IMG/VR virus record: IMGVR_UViG_3300036792_000044
Coordinates: 1-52,446 of that record
From: a virus
Direction: 5' to 3' (one strand)
DNA: 52,446 bases
Shown here: positions 46,631 through 52,446 of the stretch, piece by piece
Layout of the letters: each line of letters begins with the position of its first letter
Position numbering within the stretch: position 1 is the stretch's first letter
Translations under genes and position numbers: made by a program
The notes under the pieces: model-generated
Database searches by the model: none
What the model was told of the DNA's origin: nothing
What the model saw: only the letters and a program-made list of their open reading frames with translations

Positions 46631-47535
46631 GCTGACCGCCGATTGTCTTGTGCGCGTGCAGCGCACACGTCGTCGTAGGTGTACATGGGAATCTCGACTA
46701 CGTTGCCGTCGTCGTCGGTTTCACGCCGTATCTCGCGAGGCTGTAATCGCTTGGTACGCACATACTTTCCGAACGTGGTTTGCTTGATGGGATCGTTGAG
46801 CCGTGTTGCCATCAGGTTCACCAATTCGGCTCTGGTGAACAACATTCCGGATACCTGTTGCTTCAACATGTCTCGCAATGTCTCGACACTGTGGTTGGTG
46901 TGGCAGAGGTAGCATTGCACGCCGGTCGCTCCCTCTTCGGCGTAAAGCAGTGTGCCGCAAGGCTTTAACTCTTTATCTTGTTGAATCATGGTTGGGCATG
47001 GTCCGCAACAAACATCGTTGGGCCGGTTGATGATTCGCCAACCATTGCGAGCACAGTCGAGCAATTCCGCGTGCAGGCGTGCTGCCTCGGCGCAATGGTG
47101 CCTGATCAGTACGACATTGCTCGCGATGTATCTGGCGCGCTTGACCTCTAGGCGCTCGTAATCCTTTGTCGGGTGTCCTGTATGCACCCAACCCGTTTCG
47201 GGGCTGTGCGTGGCACGTAGCCGGTCGCAAATAGCCTCCCAGCGTGCGAGCACAGTGCCGATTCTCGCTAGTAACTCGGCCGCTTGCTTGTTTCCGAGCA
47301 ACGCGTAATCGGTAGTGCTGGTGCGAGACGACAGCGACCGAGCTAGTCGAGTCTGCCGGTAGGCACTCTCCCGCAAGCGTTTTGCGTACCAGGTGATACC
47401 TGGTTGGCCGTCTGGTTCTCGCGAGCCTACGAGCAGGTCATGCGTTTCGTTCGCGCATCGTCTGCACATGTACGCGTGATTCGTGGATCGGCCGCATACC
47501 GTACATGTTTCAATTCGCTTGTGATACTTCGGCAT
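46627..47535 (-). CDS. Zinc-finger and HTH regulatory protein, 302 aa
   Basis: Two C-x2-C pairs at the N-terminus (ETCTVCGR, YMCRRCAN), a helical middle, a second zinc site (CCGPC...CYLCHTNH) and a C-terminal HTH-like region (LFTRAELVNLMATRLND, then TFGKYVRTKRLQPREI). This layout recurs among actinophage DNA-binding proteins. Probable transcription regulator; target unknown. Confidence 0.75.
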   Translation of the reverse strand: MPKYHKRIETCTVCGRSTNHAYMCRRCANETHDLLVGSREPDGQPGITWYAKRLRESAYRQTRLARSLSSRTSTTDYALLGNKQAAELLARIGTVLARWEAICDRLRATHSPETGWVHTGHPTKDYERLEVKRARYIASNVVLIRHHCAEAARLHAELLDCARNGWRIINRPNDVCCGPCPTMIQQDKELKPCGTLLYAEEGATGVQCYLCHTNHSVETLRDMLKQQVSGMLFTRAELVNLMATRLNDPIKQTTFGKYVRTKRLQPREIRRETDDDGNVVEIPMYTYDDVCAARAQDNRRSA

Positions 47536-47734
47536 TCACGTGCTCCACTTCGAGGTATTCGTGCAGTCCGCCGTCGAGGTTGTTGGTCGCAACGACTCTC
47601 GCGATACCGTCGACCAAGTCTTTTGTGTGTTCTGGGCAGTAGTCCCTGCAATACGAAACAGGTTTGGGATCAAAGGATTTGATATTGCAGTGGTACACGG
47701 CCTGCCTTGTACAGTTGCCGCTCTCACACTTCAT
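47510..47734 (-). CDS. Small zinc-binding protein, 74 aa
   Basis: CESGNCTRQAVYHC then YCRDYCPEH: a treble-clef-like Cys/His cluster in the first 40 residues. Overlaps the next gene by 26 bases. Function unknown. Confidence 0.72.
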   Translation of the reverse strand: MKCESGNCTRQAVYHCNIKSFDPKPVSYCRDYCPEHTKDLVDGIARVVATNNLDGGLHEYLEVEHVNAEVSQAN

Positions 47735-47982
47735 TGCTGCGGCGCTCCCCAGAATCGTGGACCCTGCGTGGGACCTATTGGTGCGGGCGTGTTTTCATCC
47801 GGTTGTGGTATCGCGTCGAGGCCCATCACAAGGTCGGGATTGTTGACCGCGAATTGTGCTTGCTGCAAAGCGATTTCAGCAAGGCCAGTGTAGGCGATGG
47901 TAGTGTTGATGTCGTCTACGTCGTGGGCGTGCTGCAACCACACAGTGCTGGTGTCCCACAACGCTTTTGCTACCTCATTCAA
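47731..47982 (-). CDS. Hypothetical protein, 83 aa
   Basis: TTG start at 47982 overlapping the endonuclease stop (TTGA). Helical N-terminal half and a Pro/Gly-rich C-terminus (TPAPIGPTQGPRFWG). Function unknown. Confidence 0.7.
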   Translation of the reverse strand: MNEVAKALWDTSTVWLQHAHDVDDINTTIAYTGLAEIALQQAQFAVNNPDLVMGLDAIPQPDENTPAPIGPTQGPRFWGAPQQ

Positions 47983-48449
47983 TTGACCTCTCCCTCCAAC
48001 AATTTCAGCACCTTTTGTGCTGGTGGATCGATGGAAACGATGATAGCTCGCTGAAGCGCTGCGGCGTCGAGTCTGCCGAGCACGTCCTTATTGCATGGTC
48101 CGCACGCCAGGCATCGAATACACTTGCGGCAGCCCACTTTTGGATCATGGCCGTCTGGTTTGTTGTTCCAATTCTCCGAGCAGTTATGGTCGTGGTCTAC
48201 CGCGAGTCGTCGAGCCTTGCCGGTAGCTCGTTGGCAGACAAAGCATTTACCGCCCTGAGCTGCGTAAAGTTCGTCGTAGATGTCGCCGGTGATGTCGAAG
48301 AACTTCTCAATCCTCTTGCTGTGGGCCGCTTTTGAGCGTGCTCTCTTCTTCTCTCGCCAGTGCTCGTCGCATCGAGGTCCTGGGTTGTACGCAGTCCTCG
48401 GCGTAGTACGTCCCAAGGCTGCGCAGTCGATGCAGCGTGTTTGTCTCAT
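47979..48449 (-). CDS. Endonuclease VII-like resolvase
   Basis: 156 residues. KCFVC (Cys69, Cys72), AVDHDHN (Asp85-His88) and CLACGPCN (Cys116, Cys119) match recombination endonuclease VII: zinc-knit HNH-type nuclease that resolves branched DNA before packaging. An extra N-terminal Cys pair (TRCIDC) is present. ATG at 48449 overlaps the previous stop. Confidence 0.88.
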   Translation of the reverse strand: MRQTRCIDCAALGRTTPRTAYNPGPRCDEHWREKKRARSKAAHSKRIEKFFDITGDIYDELYAAQGGKCFVCQRATGKARRLAVDHDHNCSENWNNKPDGHDPKVGCRKCIRCLACGPCNKDVLGRLDAAALQRAIIVSIDPPAQKVLKLLEGEVN

Positions 48450-48613
48450 ACCGTAGTCGCCTTAGTGACTGAGTCGCGTGACTCAGTTGCTTGCAGGATA
48501 AGCACTCTCGCAATGGCATTGAGTGCGTACGCGCTGGCTGCGTTGTAGTCATCTTGTCTCAGGCATAGGTCTGATACTTCGAGGTCCGACACTGCCTCTT
48601 CTAGTTCGTCCAT
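48446..48613 (-). CDS. Hypothetical protein, 55 aa
   Basis: ATG at 48613 follows CGGAGAGGAAC. Helical (DELEEAVSDLEVSDLCLRQD), with palindrome copy 12 encoding TESRDSV near the C-terminus. First gene after the AT-rich island. Confidence 0.75.
   Translation of the reverse strand: MDELEEAVSDLEVSDLCLRQDDYNAASAYALNAIARVLILQATESRDSVTKATTV
48468..48487. repeat. TGAGTC palindrome copy 12
   Basis: ACTGAGTC-GCGT-GACTCAGT, perfect arms, in frame (TESRDSV) near the C-terminus of the 48446-48613 gene. Confidence 0.97.
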
Positions 48614-48834
48614 GTTCCTCTCCGTTTGTTTGCGTTTGCTGCTGTCTATCAGTCTATCGATAGACACCCGAATCCCTTTGTGTCCCTTCTCGTATACGAA
48701 TGCACGTTTAGTTAGTTAGTATATATACACCATGTGACCTCGATTCGTTAGGGTAGGGCAAGAAAATTCGTCTTTTGGATTGTCTACCATTCCAAAGGAT
48801 TTCGGGTGATAGACGGTAGACAGATAGACGTTTG
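48614..48834. promoter_or_regulatory. AT-rich, repeat-bearing island; candidate replication origin or promoter
   Basis: 221 bases without a gene. Contains a perfect palindrome GTCTATCGATAGAC (48652-48665), further GATAGAC/GTCTATC or one-mismatch copies at about 48644, 48781 and 48807-48830, and a central AT tract (GTTAGTTAGTATATATACAC, about 48710-48730). It separates the helicase-like gene from the endonuclease VII gene. Confidence 0.7.
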
Positions 48835-50529
48835 CTAAGCACTGTAGTACCAACGGTTTTCGGCCGTCGAAAACGACAGCACTCCCTGCTCAATCAAGCC
48901 GGTCACAATCGAGTCGAACAACCTGTAATCTCGCGACAACTTGCGTTGAACGTCGCGCCTGCTCAGTCCGCGAGCGCCAGCCTCTTTGAAGTACTTGATG
49001 ATTCGTTTCGTGATGTCCGCACGTTTCTGATCTGTACGGTAGTCGCGTTCCTCGCTGGCAACCTGGCTTGAAATACCTTGCAGCCGTCCACGTTCCGACG
49101 CATCCTCTTCGACGGCCTCATTCATCTTGGCCTGCACCCATTCCCGCGTAACGTCGGAGACTTTCATCGCTACACCAGATAGCCTCCAATCCTGTTCTGT
49201 CACATACGCTCTGCCGTCGAGGACTGCGAGCGCGAACGCGAACTTCTCCCGCACGAACAGGGCGTGCCCGTCGAGGGCGTCGGTATTGCCCTGCATCGTC
49301 TTAACCCGTTCCGCCACAATAAGATTGCGTGCACTCTCTGGTATCGCTATCTCGCGAGGGTACTGCCATTCCCCTGCGCGTGGAGTCGCGAGCGGGTATA
49401 TCCAACCACCAGCCATGTCGGCCGTGACTCGGTCATCGATACCTGGAAACCACATAATGCGTTGGGGCGTACCGCCTCTCGCGTCGTCCATGAGTGACGC
49501 TGCACGCGTAGGCTGCACGCTGATCACCATTGTCATACGGTAGGTGTGCGCTTCGAGGTACGGCGTGTTCTTGTTGATGTAGGAAAACCCTAGTGTCTCA
49601 CCGGAGAACGCCGAGCGAAGTACGCTCATCGTGGTCGAACCCGAGCGTGCGGATTGTGCTGTGAGAGAGTCGATTTCATCCACTATGAACATCACCGATT
49701 CTCGCAACCCTGCTGGCTCGTCGCCTTCCTTCGGTCTGCGATAGGCGTTGATCATTCCCTCGCCCGAACCGGAGTTGCGTTGAATTACCTCGTCTGTCAC
49801 CAGCTTTCGCGCTACTGCCGACGCTGCACCCTTGCCGCCGCCGCTCGGCGCTGCGATAGCTGCGAACCAATTCAACGAGCCGCTGCCACCAATGATGGGC
49901 GGCAACGTCACGCACGGTCGTACGGTAGCGAGTGCACGTGCTGCGCAGTGTGCGAGTACAGCCCACGGTGAACACATAGCTGAAAGTGCCGACAGGTAAA
50001 CGTTTTTCAGTGACTCGCGCTCGGTCCAGAATCCGTACTCGATGTCCGCGAAACTCAGTGCAACAACGGGTTCCTTGCTCGGGAATGCGACGACGTTGCT
50101 GCTGCTGTATTGTGCTGCTGCCCTTGCTTTCTCGTCCAGGTCGCGAGGCTTGGCCTGCCCGTCGCGCAACCCTCGGTCTGGTAAATCCCACGATTTTAAT
50201 TCGCTTCGCTTCAGCCCGACACTCAGTGCGGCAGCGGTCAATTCGTCGCGTGCCTCCATGAAAGTCAGACCGTCCGGTTGCACAAGCTGCCCGACGTTGA
50301 AACATGCACGGTTCAACTCTGTGTTGCGCTGGCCTTTCGTCGCCTGCCGAACGCGCTCCGTCTCCTGCCGCAACCCTTCCAAGGCGTATGCCCTTCGGGG
50401 ATCGGTGTTCGTGCCTCTGCGTGGCGCTGAGGGCCGGGAAACACCCTCTAGCGCAGCCTCTTCGGCCTTGCGTCGGGCCTTGTCGTCGTCGTCGGCGCGT
50501 ACGTTGTCGATAAAGTCATCACCGGGCAT
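48835..50529 (-). CDS. P-loop helicase-like replication protein
   Basis: 564 residues from ATG 50529. Walker A-like APSGGGKGAA (~225-235), Walker B FIVDEIDSL (~277-285), SGETLGFSYINK and an R-rich sensor region; a winged helix (RADITKRIIKYFKEAG, SRRDVQRKLS, IVTGLIEQGVL) ends the protein. This order matches phage DUF3987-type helicase/primase partners. Probably works with PrimPol on opposite sides of the contig join. Confidence 0.75.
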   Translation of the reverse strand: MPGDDFIDNVRADDDDKARRKAEEAALEGVSRPSAPRRGTNTDPRRAYALEGLRQETERVRQATKGQRNTELNRACFNVGQLVQPDGLTFMEARDELTAAALSVGLKRSELKSWDLPDRGLRDGQAKPRDLDEKARAAAQYSSSNVVAFPSKEPVVALSFADIEYGFWTERESLKNVYLSALSAMCSPWAVLAHCAARALATVRPCVTLPPIIGGSGSLNWFAAIAAPSGGGKGAASAVARKLVTDEVIQRNSGSGEGMINAYRRPKEGDEPAGLRESVMFIVDEIDSLTAQSARSGSTTMSVLRSAFSGETLGFSYINKNTPYLEAHTYRMTMVISVQPTRAASLMDDARGGTPQRIMWFPGIDDRVTADMAGGWIYPLATPRAGEWQYPREIAIPESARNLIVAERVKTMQGNTDALDGHALFVREKFAFALAVLDGRAYVTEQDWRLSGVAMKVSDVTREWVQAKMNEAVEEDASERGRLQGISSQVASEERDYRTDQKRADITKRIIKYFKEAGARGLSRRDVQRKLSRDYRLFDSIVTGLIEQGVLSFSTAENRWYYSA

Positions 50530-50716
50530 GTTCCGGCCTGCCTCGGTCAACCCACGTCATGAGATTCGCGTGTCCCATAGCGTGTGCCCAACAACGGAAT
50601 TCGCGACGGGTGTCGGGCATGACCAGCCAACCGGAGCGCGCAATGGTGTACCACACGCCGTCGTCGTCTTTGCGTACGGCCCAACGTCTTTTGATTGTCT
50701 CGATTAGATCAGGCAT
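50519..50716 (-). CDS. Hypothetical protein, 65 aa
   Basis: MPDLIETIKRRWAVRKDDDG, then VWYTIARSGWLVMPDTRREF: a short WW-like strand pattern. Coupled to the helicase gene at its end. Function unknown. Confidence 0.75.
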   Translation of the reverse strand: MPDLIETIKRRWAVRKDDDGVWYTIARSGWLVMPDTRREFRCWAHAMGHANLMTWVDRGRPEHAR

Positions 50717-50999
50717 GGTCGGGGTCCATATCGATTGGCGCGGCGACATCGAACAAAGGCACGTCGGCGCGAGTGGAGTGCAAGCCTCGCGACTGCACAG
50801 GCGGCAGCTTGGCCTGCTCGCTGCACTTGATGGTGTCCTGCATGAGCGAGTTCTTACGCGTATTGCGTTCCCACTCAACAGGTTTGCGGTTCGACTCCAA
50901 CGCCTTGGTGCGTATCGTGCAACCGTCGTTGCGCCAGCATTGGTGGCAGTGGTGCTCAATCCAAATGTCTTGGTGCAGTTCACTTCTGAATAGAGTCAC
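50709..50999 (-). CDS. Zinc-binding conserved phage protein, 96 aa
   Basis: GTG at 50999 (GTGA overlap). FRSELHQDIWIEHHCHQCWR, then RKPVEWERNTRKNSLMQDTI, a conserved uncharacterised actinophage protein pattern with HHCHQC metal ligands. Function unknown. Confidence 0.8.
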   Translation of the reverse strand: MTLFRSELHQDIWIEHHCHQCWRNDGCTIRTKALESNRKPVEWERNTRKNSLMQDTIKCSEQAKLPPVQSRGLHSTRADVPLFDVAAPIDMDPDHA

Positions 51000-51358
51000 T
51001 TGCGACCTCGGAACTGGAACGGCTTGCCGTCGCCGTTCATGATGGCTCTGAAAGCTGCTGCCTGCCAAGGCAATAACGGTATGCCTCGTTCCTCCATAAA
51101 GTCGATGCACTTCTCAACTGTCTCGGGGTCGGGCGGCAATTGCGGGTTGCGCCGCTCGGGGATACCGGGTTTGCCTATCGGCATTGATGCAGCCATGTCC
51201 TCGGGTGATCTGTACGGTAGTTCCTCGAATAGTGCTCTTACGCAACCCTCTTGGGTCCACTTCGGTGACGCGCACACAGCACACGTGGGCGAGCAATGCC
51301 CGTTGCACGTGCACAGTGAGTAGGCTGTGGACACATCGTTGACATCTGGGAAACTCAT
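50996..51358 (-). CDS. Cys-rich hypothetical protein, 120 aa
   Basis: N-terminal CTCNGHCSPTCAVC cluster, then helical segments. The end ERGIPLLPWQAAAFRAIM resembles the PWQ motif of terminase and helicase adenine-binding regions, but no Walker A is present. Probably a zinc-binding accessory protein. Confidence 0.72.
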   Translation of the reverse strand: MSFPDVNDVSTAYSLCTCNGHCSPTCAVCASPKWTQEGCVRALFEELPYRSPEDMAASMPIGKPGIPERRNPQLPPDPETVEKCIDFMEERGIPLLPWQAAAFRAIMNGDGKPFQFRGRK

Positions 51359-51513
51359 GATTGCGCCTCTCTGAATTGTATTGTCACACCCTCGGTTTCA
51401 CCGTTGAGTAGCTGTATCAGTCGCAGCATGAGCGACGAGTGTACCTGCTGCTGCTTCTCTTCGGTCATCATCACGCCGTAGATGTGTATGTCGGTCTTGA
51501 CCTTTCGACTCAT
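51355..51513 (-). CDS. Small protein, 52 aa
   Basis: MSRKVKTDIHIYGVMMTEEK then a helix QQQVHSSLMLRLIQLLNG. ATG and stop overlap neighbours (ATGA). Function unknown. Confidence 0.75.
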   Translation of the reverse strand: MSRKVKTDIHIYGVMMTEEKQQQVHSSLMLRLIQLLNGETEGVTIQFREAQS

Positions 51514-51617
51514 GCGTTGGTGTTCCTCTCATCCTCGTATAGTGTTGCCTCGTAATCGAATTCGCTGCCCGTGTCGGTGACGATGGCGAGCGTGCGGGCG
51601 ATACCCGTCATTGCCAT
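51510..51617 (-). CDS. Small acidic protein, 35 aa
   Basis: MAMTGIARTLAIVTDTGSEF then an acidic end. Stop overlaps the next ATG (ATGA). Tight packing and codon bias support it. Function unknown. Confidence 0.65.
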   Translation of the reverse strand: MAMTGIARTLAIVTDTGSEFDYEATLYEDERNTNA

Positions 51618-51621
51618 TTCG

Positions 51622-51816
51622 CTATAGCTGCACATCTTCGGCCTCGATGTAGTAGATCAGGCACCGCAGAATCCCTTGCAGCGCAAGCAATTGCGAACGC
51701 TGCACGTCGTAGTTCGCGGACTCGGCCGAGCCGAGGTAGTACTGGCGTGCTGCGTCGAGCGCCATGCGCCGAGGTCGTGTCGGGTCGTCGGGTTCGCTCG
51801 GCGCTGCGTGAGTCAT
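51622..51816 (-). CDS. Hypothetical helical protein, 64 aa
   Basis: ATG at 51816 overlaps the previous stop (TGATG). MALDAARQYYLGSAESANYD and LLALQGILRCLIYYIEAEDV helices. Function unknown. Confidence 0.72.
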   Translation of the reverse strand: MTHAAPSEPDDPTRPRRMALDAARQYYLGSAESANYDVQRSQLLALQGILRCLIYYIEAEDVQL

Positions 51817-51920
51817 CACACGCCTGCTATACGGTACAGTGCCTGCAATTGTTGCTCGGCGACGAGTCGCTGTTCTTCCTCGGTTTCCGGCTTGCCCCAA
51901 TAGGTTTCGTCGTTGTCCAT
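51816..51920 (-). CDS. Small acidic protein, 34 aa
   Basis: MDNDETYWGKPETEEEQRLV then a helix ending LYRIAGV. Starts directly after the PrimPol stop. Function unknown. Confidence 0.68.
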   Translation of the reverse strand: MDNDETYWGKPETEEEQRLVAEQQLQALYRIAGV

Positions 51921-51921
51921 T

Positions 51922-52446
51922 TCACTTGCCTCCCTTGATGATTGGGCTGGGTTCTACCAGCCACGAATAACTGCGGCCGGGTCGGCCGAGCGTCGAGGGT
52001 GCAGCTACCACGTAGCCACCCAATCCTCGGTAGTCGATGCCCGGTCGGATACCGGCGTAATTGCCTTTGCCCGTTGCCTTTACGAACAGGTGCGTGCCAC
52101 CCGACGCTGTGATCGCCACGCCGTGGCACTCTGGTATCTTGCCCGACTCTAGTAACTCCATGAAAGACATCACGCCAGCGGACGATGGGTTGCCGTCGGA
52201 ATCCTTTGTGTCGATGTCGATTACGTCGAACATGTGGCCGGTCGCTAGTCCTATGTTGTGGTCTGGGTGCCGGTCCCACCACTTCTCGATGCGGGTACTG
52301 TCGGTCGTCGCGTCTTTGAATCCCTTGCCGCCCTTGGTTTTCGGGATAGCTGGCGCTTTGCCGTGTCGTGCTAGTGGGAACACAGGCCAACGCCACTTCG
52401 TGTATTCGTATGCGGCGGAACCGATGTCGAGTGTTTCCAACTGAGT
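51922..52446 (-). CDS. PrimPol-type primase-polymerase, 3' part
   Basis: C-terminal ~175 residues of the protein whose start lies at 358 (the gene crosses the join). Key residues in full-length numbering: the catalytic DxD at Asp154/Asp156 (DVIDIDT), His196 (SGGTHLF), GKAPAIP near 107, and DYRGLGGYVVAAPS. It both primes and extends DNA in this family. The protein ends right after the PrimPol domain, with no helicase domain; the separate P-loop protein at 48835 may supply that. Confidence 0.88.
   Translation of the reverse strand, partial: TQLETLDIGSAAYEYTKWRWPVFPLARHGKAPAIPKTKGGKGFKDATTDSTRIEKWWDRHPDHNIGLATGHMFDVIDIDTKDSDGNPSSAGVMSFMELLESGKIPECHGVAITASGGTHLFVKATGKGNYAGIRPGIDYRGLGGYVVAAPSTLGRPGRSYSWLVEPSPIIKGGK
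52320..52446. repeat. Terminal repeat, right copy (circle join)
   Basis: Exact copy of bases 1-127. It ends in the left arm of the palindrome that is complete at 121-142. Removing one copy gives a unique circle of about 52,319 bp. Confidence 0.9.

Noticed and set aside
1-52446. tRNA genes
   Set aside because: I looked for TpsiC-arm sequences with nearby acceptor pairing on both strands and found none; a tRNA-scan program would be decisive.

Overview
The window is a complete genome-sized contig of a tailed actinobacteriophage (siphovirus type). The first 127 bases are repeated exactly as the last 127, and one gene reads through the join, so the map closes into a circle of about 52,319 bp. A lysin B-type esterase with a membrane anchor, a DUF732-like secreted protein and an Rpf-like domain in the tape measure point to a host with a mycolic-acid envelope (Mycobacterium, Gordonia, Rhodococcus or relatives). 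No tRNA, integrase, ParA/B, recognisable immunity repressor or DNA polymerase is visible, so replication must borrow host polymerase. Nearly every gene lies on the minus strand and is read from high to low coordinates, mostly with ATGA, GTGA or TGATG stop-start overlaps.

Late genes run from 44.6 kb down to 15.3 kb. They comprise terminase subunits, portal, protease, capsid, head-tail connectors, tail tube, frameshifted tail chaperones, tape measure, minor tail proteins, then a lysis block (C39-like peptidase, HNH nuclease, GH25 muramidase, lysin B, several small membrane proteins). The block ends at a strong intrinsic terminator at 15.19-15.24 kb. The lysis block contains the only plus-strand gene (17981-18274), which appears to be read from a leaderless promoter.

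A promoter with a palindromic operator at 15.02-15.06 kb drives a separate operon (14.5-10.0 kb). It holds a Ycf46-like AAA+ ATPase, five proteins of unknown function, a secreted DUF732-like protein and a ribbon-helix-helix protein, and it ends at a terminator at 9.92-9.95 kb. Six of these genes are preceded by copies of one ~80-bp leader that folds into two hairpins with compensating base changes; a seventh has a degenerate copy.

The remaining genes (9.7 kb through the join to 45.2 kb) are replication, recombination and small accessory genes: SSB-like protein, HTH proteins, Cas4-like nuclease, PrimPol, P-loop helicase-like protein, endonuclease VII, HNH nuclease and many small zinc-ribbon proteins.

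The most striking signals are at the DNA and RNA level. (1) A 20-bp palindrome, ACTGAGTC-N4-GACTCAGT, occurs 13 times around the genome, mostly inside genes and nearly always read in one frame (Thr-Glu-Ser-x-Asp-Ser-Val). (2) The structured leader RNAs of the 10.5-14.6 kb operon. (3) An 18-bp repeat cluster at 44.67-45.94 kb. (4) A GATAGAC-repeat, AT-rich island at 48.6-48.8 kb. (5) GCAGGTCAG sites shared by the 15.1 and 44.8 kb control regions.
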